The notes under the pieces are model-generated. The model worked only from the letters and a program-made list of their open reading frames with translations. It did not search any database and had not been told where the DNA came from. Shown piece by piece: positions 51,227 to 59,712 of a DNA stretch of 64,000 nucleotides (its first letter is position 1; each line of letters begins with the position of its first letter). Source of the stretch: NORP23 sp050302475. GTDB taxonomy: Bacteria > Pseudomonadota > Alphaproteobacteria > Rhodobacterales > Rhodobacteraceae. The stretch spans positions 36,156-100,155 of the forward strand of contig JBNLBF010000009.1 in assembly GCA_050302475.1 (NCBI GenBank). Reading direction: 5' to 3'. The position numbers and the translations under genes were made by a program.

Positions 51227-53767
51227 ATGCGTTTCGTACTGAATTTTTTAGGATTCCTCTTTAGCTGGGCGACACTGGGACTGATTTCCGGTGCGCTTGG
51301 GTTCATGTTTGTCATCTGGATTTATTCCGACGGCCTGCCAAATCATGAACAATTGGCGACCTACGAGCCACCGATCTTGTCGCGGATCTATTCCGGTGAT
51401 GGCCTATTGATGGATGAATTCGCCAGAGAGCGTCGCCTGTTTACGCCAATTGACGAGATTCCCGACCTTGTGAAACAGGCATTCATCAGTGCCGAAGATA
51501 AAAACTTCTATAACCACGCAGGATATGACCCGGTGCAGATCCTTGCTGCACTCTATACCGCTGCGCGGGGCGGGCGGTTGCGTGGAGCCTCGACAATCAC
51601 GCAACAGGTGATGAAAAACTTCCTGCTTGATGGCAGCCGCAGCATCGAACGTAAAATCAAAGAGATTGTCCTCGCAGCGCGGATTGAAAACACGTTGAGC
51701 AAGGATGATATCCTGAGCCTCTATCTGAACGAGATTTTCCTGGGTCAGAATTCCTATGGCGTCACCGCCGCCGCCCAAAGCTATTTCAACAAATCGCTGG
51801 AAGAACTGACCATCGCCGAGGCGGCCTTTCTGGCGATCCATCCGAAAGACCCGAACGAATATCACCCTGTCCGTAATCCGAAAGGAGCCATCAGTCGTCG
51901 AAATTTCGTTCTGAAAGAAATGTTCGAAAACGGGTATATCACGCAAGAAGAAATGGAATCTGCTCAAGCCGAAGAACTGGTGACCGTTCAGGGTGGGCAG
52001 ATTACCTCGCATCGCGATGAAATGCCTTATCGCAGCTATTTCACCAATGAAATCCGCCGCCAGTTGTCGTTTTCCCTTGGCGAGGAAGAACTTTTTGCCG
52101 GTGGTCTGGCGATCCGCGCCACGATGGATCCGGTCCTGCAGCGGGCAGCCGCCAAAGCCCTTCAGGCAGCGCTCGTCGAATATGACCGCGCATTAGAGGT
52201 CTATTACGGCCCCATTACGCATATCGACGGCGTTGCTGACATGACCGAAGAGGAATGGCGCACCGAGATGGCCAATCGCGTTCTGCCACGCGACATCGAA
52301 GGCTGGCGCCCGGCGATTGTACTGGTGGTCGGTGATGGCTCCGTCCGTGTGGGCATCGATGGCGTGGAAGAGGACGAAGATGGTCATTATCTGTTCGTGC
52401 GCGATGCCCAATGGGCGCGTCCGCTGAACGAAGATAACAAACCCGGCTCCCGACCTGACGAAGCCGCAGATATCTGGCAGGTTGGTGATGTGGTGATGGT
52501 CTCGCAGGCAGAATCCGACGGCGAACCGAAATGGGTTCTGGAACAAATTCCGGCCGTGCAGGGGGCCTTTGTGGCGATGGATACCCAAACCGGCCGCGTG
52601 CTGGCAATGCAAGGTGGGTTCTCTTACCAGACAAGCGAATTCAACCGCGCCACGCAGGCGGAACGTCAGCCGGGCTCTGCATTCAAACCTTTCGTATATG
52701 CGGCGGCGCTCGACAATGGTTACACCCCAGCCACCATCGTTGTGGATGCCCCAGTGGAGGTTGAAACGGGTGATGGAATCTGGCGACCGCAGAATTCCTC
52801 GCACAAGTTTTATGGCCCCGCACCAATGCGCACCGGTATTGAACAGTCGCGGAACCTGATGACCGTGCGGATCGCACAGTCTATCGGCATGGATGTTGTG
52901 TCGGCTTACGCGGAACGGTTTGGCGTCTATGACGACATGCCGCCGCTGCTCTCCTATTCCTTGGGGGCAGGGGAAACGACGCTTTACAAAATGGTGACCG
53001 CTTATTCGATGTTTGCCAATGGCGGACTGCGGATCGAACCAACATTGGTTGACCGCGTGCAGGACCGCTATGGCAACACAATCTACCGCCATGATCAGCG
53101 GGAATGTACGGATTGCAACGGCGACGAAATCGCCCTTGAACGCGAGCCATGGGTGAAATCCAATGCAACGCGGATCATGGACCAGATCACCGCGTATCAG
53201 CTCACCTCCATGATGCAGGGCGTGACCCAGCGCGGGACCGCCGCCAGAACAGTTGGGGCGGTGCTGGGGGTTCCGATCGCTGGCAAAACCGGAACAACGA
53301 ACGAGGCTAAAGACGTCTGGTTCGTCGGATTCACGCCGAAAATCGCGGCAGGGTGTTACATCGGGTATGACACGCCCATTCCGTTGGGACGCGGCGCCTA
53401 CGGTGGGGAAACCTGTGGCCCGGTATTTGCCGAATTTATGAAAGTGGCTTTGGAAATGTTCCCGACCACAAGCTACGAACAGCCGCCCGGGTCCGTATTT
53501 GTGAAAATGGACCGCTTTAGCGGTGTCCGCCTGCCGGATGATGCGAGCGGGGATTACGTGATCACCGAACTGTTCCGTCAGGGCGAGGAACCGCTCTATG
53601 GCGCATATGGTGAATATGTTGATGGTGGTTTCACGATGGGACGTGATCTGTTGTTCTTTGGTCGAGGCGAAGAAGAAACCTTTGATACGATCCAGCTGAA
53701 CGGCGAAACAATTATCGTCCCGGCCAACACGACACTGGGCTCCACATTATCCGGCGGACAATATTAA
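51227..53767 (+). CDS. mrcA: Penicillin-binding protein 1A (class A bifunctional peptidoglycan synthase)
   Basis: An 846-residue inner-membrane enzyme that polymerises and cross-links peptidoglycan. One N-terminal helix (residues 8-33) is followed by the GT51 domain with AEDKNFYNHAGYDP and GASTITQQVMKNFLL, then an OB-like insert (about 340-420), then the transpeptidase domain with the SxxK motif SAFK, the SxN motif SRN and KTGTT. The ATG at 51227 is chosen because it starts just before the membrane helix; an upstream GTG-type extension runs through the promoter. prfB follows 65 bases downstream. Confidence 0.96.
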   Translation: MRFVLNFLGFLFSWATLGLISGALGFMFVIWIYSDGLPNHEQLATYEPPILSRIYSGDGLLMDEFARERRLFTPIDEIPDLVKQAFISAEDKNFYNHAGYDPVQILAALYTAARGGRLRGASTITQQVMKNFLLDGSRSIERKIKEIVLAARIENTLSKDDILSLYLNEIFLGQNSYGVTAAAQSYFNKSLEELTIAEAAFLAIHPKDPNEYHPVRNPKGAISRRNFVLKEMFENGYITQEEMESAQAEELVTVQGGQITSHRDEMPYRSYFTNEIRRQLSFSLGEEELFAGGLAIRATMDPVLQRAAAKALQAALVEYDRALEVYYGPITHIDGVADMTEEEWRTEMANRVLPRDIEGWRPAIVLVVGDGSVRVGIDGVEEDEDGHYLFVRDAQWARPLNEDNKPGSRPDEAADIWQVGDVVMVSQAESDGEPKWVLEQIPAVQGAFVAMDTQTGRVLAMQGGFSYQTSEFNRATQAERQPGSAFKPFVYAAALDNGYTPATIVVDAPVEVETGDGIWRPQNSSHKFYGPAPMRTGIEQSRNLMTVRIAQSIGMDVVSAYAERFGVYDDMPPLLSYSLGAGETTLYKMVTAYSMFANGGLRIEPTLVDRVQDRYGNTIYRHDQRECTDCNGDEIALEREPWVKSNATRIMDQITAYQLTSMMQGVTQRGTAARTVGAVLGVPIAGKTGTTNEAKDVWFVGFTPKIAAGCYIGYDTPIPLGRGAYGGETCGPVFAEFMKVALEMFPTTSYEQPPGSVFVKMDRFSGVRLPDDASGDYVITELFRQGEEPLYGAYGEYVDGGFTMGRDLLFFGRGEEETFDTIQLNGETIIVPANTTLGSTLSGGQY

Positions 53768-53832
53768 CCCCTCTTTACCCTTGTCATCTGTGTGGGTAGA
53801 CAACCCACAAATGTTTGTCTTGCGGAGTAAGC

Positions 53833-54957
53833 ATGCGCGCTGAAACTGAAAATCTGGTCGAGGATATCCGGAAATCGCTGAAGCTTCTGGCACAGCGGAT
53901 GGATTACGACACGGCAGCGCACCGTATGGAAGAATTCGACGCCATGTCGGAGGACCCGACCCTGTGGGACGATCCCGAGAAAGCGCAAAAGCTGATGCGC
54001 GAACGCCAGGCGTTGTCAGATGCTGTTGAAAATTACGAAACGCTGTCCACAGACCTGCAGGACAATATCGACCTGATCGAACTAGGCGAGATGGAAGAGG
54101 ACGAAGACGTCGTTAAAGAGGCCGAGGCCGCCATTGCCGATCTGAAAATCCGCGCTGACGCGGCGGAGCTTGAAGCGCTTCTCAATGGCGAGGCGGATTC
54201 AAACGATACATTTCTGGAAATCAACGCGGGCGCCGGTGGCACCGAAAGCTGCGACTGGGCGTCAATGCTGGCGCGCATGTATGTCCGCTGGGCGGAAAAG
54301 AAGGGCTATAAGGTTGAAACCATGGCCTACACCGCGGGCGACGAAGCCGGTATAAAATCCGCAACCTACAAGATCACCGGGCACAATGCCTATGGCTGGT
54401 TGAAAGGCGAAAGCGGCGTGCACCGTCTGGTCCGGATCAGCCCCTTCGATGCGGCGGCGAAGCGCCATACCTCTTTCAGCTCTGTCTGGGTCTATCCGGT
54501 TGTGGATGACAATATCGAGGTCGAAATCAACCCCTCGGAAATTCGCGTGGACACATTCAGGTCCTCAGGGGCAGGGGGGCAGCACGTGAACACGACGGAT
54601 TCGGCTGTCCGGATCACGCATATCCCGACCGGGATTGTTGTGACCAGCTCGGAAAAATCCCAACATCAGAACCGCGCCAACTGTATGGCCGCGTTGAAAT
54701 CACGCCTGTACGAGATGGAAATGCGCAAACGCACCCAATCCATTCAGGACGCCCATGAAAGCAAGGGTGACGCGGGCTGGGGGAACCAGATCCGCTCTTA
54801 CGTTCTGCAACCCTATCAGATGGTCAAAGACCTGCGCACGAACGAGGAAACCTCGGACACCAAAGGGGTTTTGGACGGCGACCTCGATAAGTTTATGGCG
54901 GCGACTTTGGCGCAGGATGCGGTCGGCAAGTCACGCGGTGAAGCACAAAGCGAGTAA
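53833..54957 (+). CDS. prfB: Peptide chain release factor 2
   Basis: Recognises UAA and UGA stop codons; 374 residues. The specificity tripeptide SPF is in RISPFDAAAKRHTSF, and the peptidyl-hydrolysis motif GGQ is in GAGGQHVNTTDS. The frame is continuous, so the programmed frameshift that regulates E. coli prfB is absent, as in many alphaproteobacteria. The ATG at 53833 has GCGGAG upstream; an earlier start at 53815 is less likely. rnd begins two bases after its stop. Confidence 0.97.
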   Translation: MRAETENLVEDIRKSLKLLAQRMDYDTAAHRMEEFDAMSEDPTLWDDPEKAQKLMRERQALSDAVENYETLSTDLQDNIDLIELGEMEEDEDVVKEAEAAIADLKIRADAAELEALLNGEADSNDTFLEINAGAGGTESCDWASMLARMYVRWAEKKGYKVETMAYTAGDEAGIKSATYKITGHNAYGWLKGESGVHRLVRISPFDAAAKRHTSFSSVWVYPVVDDNIEVEINPSEIRVDTFRSSGAGGQHVNTTDSAVRITHIPTGIVVTSSEKSQHQNRANCMAALKSRLYEMEMRKRTQSIQDAHESKGDAGWGNQIRSYVLQPYQMVKDLRTNEETSDTKGVLDGDLDKFMAATLAQDAVGKSRGEAQSE

Positions 54958-54959
54958 AT

Positions 54960-56120
54960 ATGAAGACGATTACCAAGACGGACGAGTTAGCCAGTTTCTG
55001 CACCGAATGTGCCTCCCAGCCATATGTAACCGTTGATACGGAATTTCTGCGCGAGCGGACTTATTATTCGCAGCTCTGCCTCATTCAGCTCGCCTATCCG
55101 GGTGAAGGCGACGAAAACGCCGTACTGATTGATCCGCTGGCCGAAGGATTGGACCTTGCGCCGCTCTACGATCTGTTCCGCAACAAGGATGTCGTTAAAG
55201 TATTCCACGCCGCCCGACAGGACCTGGAGATTTTCTTCACCGAAGGCAACGTCATCCCGACGCCGTTCTTTGATACCCAAATCGCCGCGATGGTCTGTGG
55301 ATTCGGTGAACAGGTCGGTTATGAAAAGCTGGTTCGGCAAGTTGCAAAAGCCAGCATCGACAAATCCTCCCGTTTCACGGACTGGAGCCGCCGACCGCTG
55401 AGTGACAAACAAAAAGCCTATGCACTGGCCGATGTCACACATTTGCGGGTGATTTATGAATACCTCGCGGAGCAGCTGAAAAAAACCGACCGCACCGAAT
55501 GGGTGGAAGAGGAAGTTGCGGTTCTTATGGACCCGGCGACCTATGTGGTGGAACCGCGCGAGGCCTGGAAACGCCTGAAAACCCGCACCAACAGCCGGAA
55601 GTTCCTGTCGATCGTGCGCGAGCTAGCAGCCTTCCGCGAGATCATGGCGAAAGAACGCAATATCCCGCGCAACCGCATCTACAAAGATGACGCGTTGATG
55701 GAGATGGCAGCAACGCGCCCTAACTCTTTGAAAGATCTTACCAAATCCCGCCTGTTGCTGCGCGAAGCGCGCAAAGGTGACATTGCCGATGGTATTATCG
55801 AGGCGGTCAAGCGTGGCGAAAGCTGTCCGCCCGACGACATGCCGAATATCCCTGAGCAAAGGCAACGCAAAGGCGGGACGGAGTCCCTTTCCGACCTGCT
55901 TCGCGTATTACTAAAAGCCAAGGCGGAGCAGTATAGCGTCGCGCAAAAATTGATTGCGACCGCCAGCGATCTCGATGATCTGGCCAATGGCGATGACGAG
56001 GGTCTTGTCGCGCTGCGCGGATGGCGACGCAAAGTTTTTGGCGAGGATGCCCTGCGTCTCCGCGAAGGCAAAATCGCCTTGTCCGCGACGCCAAATGGCG
56101 TAAAACTGGTGGAGCTTTGA
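54960..56120 (+). CDS. rnd: Ribonuclease D
   Basis: 3'-5' exoribonuclease acting on tRNA precursors; 386 residues. The DEDDy nuclease residues are in VDTEFLRE, VFHAARQDLEIFF and YALADVTHLRVIYEYL. An HRDC domain follows (about residues 205-290), then a second helical region. The start is two bases after prfB. Its stop overlaps the TTG start of the cobK-like gene. Confidence 0.95.
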   Translation: MKTITKTDELASFCTECASQPYVTVDTEFLRERTYYSQLCLIQLAYPGEGDENAVLIDPLAEGLDLAPLYDLFRNKDVVKVFHAARQDLEIFFTEGNVIPTPFFDTQIAAMVCGFGEQVGYEKLVRQVAKASIDKSSRFTDWSRRPLSDKQKAYALADVTHLRVIYEYLAEQLKKTDRTEWVEEEVAVLMDPATYVVEPREAWKRLKTRTNSRKFLSIVRELAAFREIMAKERNIPRNRIYKDDALMEMAATRPNSLKDLTKSRLLLREARKGDIADGIIEAVKRGESCPPDDMPNIPEQRQRKGGTESLSDLLRVLLKAKAEQYSVAQKLIATASDLDDLANGDDEGLVALRGWRRKVFGEDALRLREGKIALSATPNGVKLVEL

Positions 56121-56842
56121 GCGCAGGCGTCGCGATTATCGGTGGCTCTGCCGAAGCCGTCACGCTGGCGGAAATACTAGAAAAAGCAAATCAGTCTTAT
56201 ACGCTGTTCGAAACGCCTTTTTATCCGTCCGTTGGGCTGCAGAGCCAACCTTATCCCGACAATAATGACTGGCAAAAAGTCCTTGCGCGATTTGATTACG
56301 TCGTCGTGGCCCCGCACCCGTTCGAGTTCGATACGGTCGTGCCAATCCGCAACAATCCGGTTGCGCAGATAGCGCTCAGACGTCCGCCCTGGCAAATTTC
56401 AGAAGGGTGGCACGCGGTTTCAACGCCCCGCGAAGCCGCAGAAACCCTGATGGCGCTGGGGGTGACCAAACCTCTGGTGACTGTCGGTCGGGCGCGTTTG
56501 CAGCCATTTTTCGGACTTAATATCCCGGAAATCATCGTGCGCTCTCGGCGCAAACCATTGCCGGAGGTAGCTCCGCCTTGTCGTGTCGATTTCGTCTCCG
56601 GACCATTTACAGTGGAACAGGAAATGGACTTTCTACGCGCGGAAAATATTGATTGTCTGGTGGCACACAATGCCGGCGGGGCAGGCGGAAGGCCAAAGCT
56701 CGATGCCGCCGAACGGATGGATATTCCTGTTATTCTGATAGACATGCCGCCCTGCCCATGGCCCCAGATCGCCGAAACCCCGGTTCAGGCCATCGCGTGG
56801 CTACGCAGTCAGGGGGTGGACCTTCCGCATTCCGCTATCTAA
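56117..56842 (+). CDS. CobK/CbiJ-like protein (precorrin-6A reductase family), divergent
   Basis: A 241-residue protein resembling precorrin-6A reductase, which uses NADPH in corrin ring formation. Shared features are an N-terminal GVAIIGGSAEAVTLAE, a VVAPHPFEF segment where CobK has DATHPFA, PLVTVGRARLQPF (the IGRQ-type motif), GPFTVEQEMDFL, and AHNAGGAGGRPKLDAAERMDIPVILID (usual form KNAGG). The THPFA and KNAGG motifs are altered, so activity may differ. The TTG at 56117 overlaps the rnd stop in a TTGA. It lies outside any cob operon but close to B12-linked methylation genes. Confidence 0.72.
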   Translation: MSAGVAIIGGSAEAVTLAEILEKANQSYTLFETPFYPSVGLQSQPYPDNNDWQKVLARFDYVVVAPHPFEFDTVVPIRNNPVAQIALRRPPWQISEGWHAVSTPREAAETLMALGVTKPLVTVGRARLQPFFGLNIPEIIVRSRRKPLPEVAPPCRVDFVSGPFTVEQEMDFLRAENIDCLVAHNAGGAGGRPKLDAAERMDIPVILIDMPPCPWPQIAETPVQAIAWLRSQGVDLPHSAI

Positions 56843-56865
56843 ATGATTCTTTGAAGGAGGCGCAT

Positions 56866-57291
56866 ATGGCCCGCGAAGCATTTGAAGATATTGTCAGCGA
56901 TTTCGACTTTCTCGACGAGTGGGAAGACCGCTATCGCTATGTGATCGAGCTTGGCAAAAATATGCCGCCGCTAGACGACAACCAGAAAATCCCTGCCACC
57001 AAGGTTGAGGGCTGCGCCAGCCAGGTCTGGATTGTGCCGGAAATCGACGACGGAAATATCAATTTCCGGGGCGATTCCGACGCCATGATCGTCAAGGGAC
57101 TGATCGCCGTGCTTCATGCACTATATGCGGGGTCAACGCCTGCGCAGACACTGCAAATTGATGCGCAGGCTGAAATAGGACGCCTTGGTCTCGATCAGCA
57201 TTTATCCTCGCAACGCTCAAACGGCTTGCGCGCGATGATCGGACGTATTAGGCAGATTGCAGAAGCACTGGAAGAGGATTTGACGGGATGA
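56866..57291 (+). CDS. sufE: SufE-family cysteine desulfurase sulfur acceptor
   Basis: A 141-residue protein that accepts persulfide sulfur from SufS for Fe-S cluster assembly. The acceptor is Cys50 in KVEGCASQVW. The fold pattern DDGNINFRGDSDAMIVKGLIAVLHALYAGSTP is typical. The ATG at 56866 has an excellent AAGGAGG. Its stop overlaps the methyltransferase start in an ATGA, so the two may be co-translated. The suf operon itself is not in the window. Confidence 0.95.
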   Translation: MAREAFEDIVSDFDFLDEWEDRYRYVIELGKNMPPLDDNQKIPATKVEGCASQVWIVPEIDDGNINFRGDSDAMIVKGLIAVLHALYAGSTPAQTLQIDAQAEIGRLGLDQHLSSQRSNGLRAMIGRIRQIAEALEEDLTG

Positions 57292-58301
57292 CCGACCTTC
57301 TAAGCACGCTTCTGGCCGAACGGGATTGGCTCTTGGGCGATGGTGCCACGGGAACAAACCTGTTCAATATGGGGCTGGAAGCCGGTGAAGCGCCAGAGAT
57401 CTGGAACGAAACCCACCCTGACCGGATTCGGAAATTGTATGACGGCGCCATTGGCGCCGGCAGCGACATTTTCCTGACCAACTCGTTTGGCGGAAACGCG
57501 GCGCGGCTGAAACTGCATGAACAACAGGATAACGTCCACACACTGAACCGCATCGCCGCCGAAATCGGGCGCGAGGCAGCTGACGCTTCTGGCCGTAAGG
57601 TGGTCGTCGCCGGGTCCGTTGGCCCGACCGGCGAGATTATGGAACCGATCGGAGCGCTGTCCTTTAATGACGCAGTCGAGATTTTCGAAGAACAGGCCCA
57701 GGGTCTGATCGATGGTGGTGTCGATGTTCTCTGGGTGGAAACCATATCCTCGCCCGACGAATTCCGCGCAGCCTATCAGGCATTCGAGAACGTGAATTTC
57801 CCGTGGTGTGGCACGATGAGCTTTGACACAGCCGGACGCACCATGATGGGTGTAACGGCAGTTGATATGGTCAATCTTGTCGAAGGCCTGTCTCACAAAC
57901 CTATCGCATTCGGGGCGAATTGCGGGGTAGGGGCGGCGGACTTGTTGCGTACCCTTGTCGGGTTCCAGAAAGCCACGCCAAACCTGCCGGTGATCGCCAA
58001 AGGCAATGCCGGGATTCCAAAATATGTAGACGGCCATATCCATTATGACGGCACGCCGGAACTGATGGCGGAATATGCTGTCCTCGCCCGCAATGCCGGG
58101 GCACGGATCATAGCCGGATGCTGCGGGACGATGCCGGAACATCTGGTGGCGATGAAAGCCGCTTTGGAGAGCCACGATACCAACGGCATCCCCTCGGCTG
58201 ATGACATCCAGACGGTGCTTGGACCGTTTTCCTCACCGGATGACGGGCTGGGTGCACCGAGCGGAGAACCCCGCCGGGAACGCCGTCGTCGCCGTGGCTA
58301 G
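57288..58301 (+). CDS. bmt: Homocysteine S-methyltransferase domain protein (BHMT-like; probable split-MetH subunit)
   Basis: A 337-residue zinc-dependent homocysteine methyltransferase with the MetH N-terminal / BHMT fold. It opens with LLGDGATGTNLFNMGL, and the zinc cysteines are Cys212 (GANCGVGA) and Cys278-Cys279 (AGCCGTMPEH). The C-terminus ends in a strongly basic tail (PRRERRRRRG). The corrinoid protein 96 bases downstream suggests it takes a methyl group from methylcobalamin, as one part of a split methionine synthase; direct use of betaine is the alternative. It overlaps sufE by four bases. Confidence 0.88.
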   Translation: MTDLLSTLLAERDWLLGDGATGTNLFNMGLEAGEAPEIWNETHPDRIRKLYDGAIGAGSDIFLTNSFGGNAARLKLHEQQDNVHTLNRIAAEIGREAADASGRKVVVAGSVGPTGEIMEPIGALSFNDAVEIFEEQAQGLIDGGVDVLWVETISSPDEFRAAYQAFENVNFPWCGTMSFDTAGRTMMGVTAVDMVNLVEGLSHKPIAFGANCGVGAADLLRTLVGFQKATPNLPVIAKGNAGIPKYVDGHIHYDGTPELMAEYAVLARNAGARIIAGCCGTMPEHLVAMKAALESHDTNGIPSADDIQTVLGPFSSPDDGLGAPSGEPRRERRRRRG

Positions 58302-58397
58302 TCGGATATAATCCAAACCGCGTCGTAATTCGCCGCGACCGGATGCCAAAACCGAAGCTAACTCGTTAAAGCGCAATATTTTTTTGGGAAGTGACCC

Positions 58398-59099
58398 ATG
58401 TCAGACGAAGAAGACGATCTTATCCTGTCAGAACTTGACGATCAGGAACTGACGGAACAGATGATGGACGACCTTTATGATGGCCTAAAAGAGGAAATCG
58501 AGGAAAGCGTCAACATCCTGCTGGAGCGCGGCTGGGCGCCCTATGACATCCTGACCAAAGCCTTGGTTGCAGGAATGAAAATCGTCGGGGACGACTTCCG
58601 TGACGGGATCCTTTTCGTGCCCGAGGTCTTGCTCTCCGCCAACGCCATGAAAGGCGGGATGGCGATCCTGAAGCCATTGCTGACCGAAACCGGCGCCCCG
58701 ACCATTGGCAAGATGGTCATCGGCACCGTGAAAGGTGACATTCACGATATTGGCAAGAACCTCGTCGCGATGATGATGGAAGGTGCCGGGTTCGAGATCA
58801 TCGACCTTGGCATCAATAACGATGTGGACGCCTATTTGACAGCGCTGGAAGAAAACGCGCCTGACATTCTGGGCATGTCGGCGCTGCTGACCACAACAAT
58901 GCCTTATATGAAGGTCGTGATTGATACGATGGCTGATAAAGGCATCCGCGACGATTATATCGTGCTGGTAGGTGGCGCGCCGCTGAACGAAGAATTCGGC
59001 AAGGCCATAGGGGCTGACGCCTATTGCCGGGATGCTGCGGTGGCGGTCGATACGGCCAAACAGTTCATGATGAACAAGCACAATGTCCGGAGCGCCTGA
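58398..59099 (+). CDS. Corrinoid (B12-binding) protein, MetH/MtbC type
   Basis: A 233-residue methyl-carrier. A helical cap domain (about residues 20-100) is followed by the B12-binding Rossmann domain with GDIHDIGKN, in which His116 (DxHxxG) is the lower cobalt ligand, then MSALLTTTMP and VLVGGAPLNEEF. It lacks methyltransferase and activation domains. The adjacent homocysteine methyltransferase and DUF1638 gene suggest it is the cobalamin subunit of a split methionine synthase; a folate-binding subunit and a reactivase would have to be elsewhere. Confidence 0.9.
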   Translation: MSDEEDDLILSELDDQELTEQMMDDLYDGLKEEIEESVNILLERGWAPYDILTKALVAGMKIVGDDFRDGILFVPEVLLSANAMKGGMAILKPLLTETGAPTIGKMVIGTVKGDIHDIGKNLVAMMMEGAGFEIIDLGINNDVDAYLTALEENAPDILGMSALLTTTMPYMKVVIDTMADKGIRDDYIVLVGGAPLNEEFGKAIGADAYCRDAAVAVDTAKQFMMNKHNVRSA

Positions 59100-59712
59100 G
59101 ACGCTGGAATTTCAGGGCTCGGCCTGCAACCGGACATTGCTGCTGGCCTGCGGCGCATTGGCCCGCGAGGTGCTGGCCCTGATCCGCGCCAATGACTGGC
59201 AACATATGGACCTGCATTGCCTGCCGGCGAATTTGCATCTGTATCCGGACCGTATTCCTGATGCGGTGGAAGACGCGGTACGGAAGTTTCGAACCGATTA
59301 TACGGATATTTACGTTCTCTATGCCGATTGCGGAACTGGTGGCCTGCTGGAGCAACGCTGCGAAGCGCTTGGCGTGCCGATGCTAGCCGGTCCCCATTGC
59401 TACAGTTTTTTCGAAGGAAATGACCTGTTCGCCACGCGGGACGAACCAACGGTGTTCTACCTGACCGACTTTCTGGTTCGCCAGTTCGATGCGTTCGTGT
59501 GGAAGCCACTTGGGCTGGATAAACACCCGCAGCTACGGGACACCTATTTCGGCAATTACGAGAAGCTGGTCTATCTGGCGCAGACCGACGACGCCGAGCT
59601 GACCGAAAAGGCTGCTGCAGCTGCGGACCGCCTGGCCCTAAGCTTCGAGCGTCGGTTTACCGGCTATGGTGATCTGGCGAGTGCGCTCGCTACACATAGT
59701 CCGCGCGGCTAA
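59083..59712 (+). CDS. DUF1638-family protein
   Basis: A 209-residue cytosolic protein that fits the DUF1638 family: LLLACGALAREVLAL, MDLHCLPANLHLYPDRIPDAVEDAV, YADCGTGGLLE and AGPHCYSFFEGNDLF. Conserved Cys and His residues in CGTGG and HCYSF could bind metal. The family is often found beside corrinoid methyltransferase genes, including those for methylamines in archaea. The start overlaps the corrinoid gene by 17 bases, so it is very likely co-translated. The biochemical role is unknown. Its 3' end overlaps the convergent dctD by 23 bases. Confidence 0.85.
   Translation: MSGAPETLEFQGSACNRTLLLACGALAREVLALIRANDWQHMDLHCLPANLHLYPDRIPDAVEDAVRKFRTDYTDIYVLYADCGTGGLLEQRCEALGVPMLAGPHCYSFFEGNDLFATRDEPTVFYLTDFLVRQFDAFVWKPLGLDKHPQLRDTYFGNYEKLVYLAQTDDAELTEKAAAAADRLALSFERRFTGYGDLASALATHSPRG

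Noticed and set aside
53833..54957. Programmed +1 frameshift in prfB
   Set aside because: The reading frame is continuous from the ATG; there is no internal in-frame TGA to bypass.
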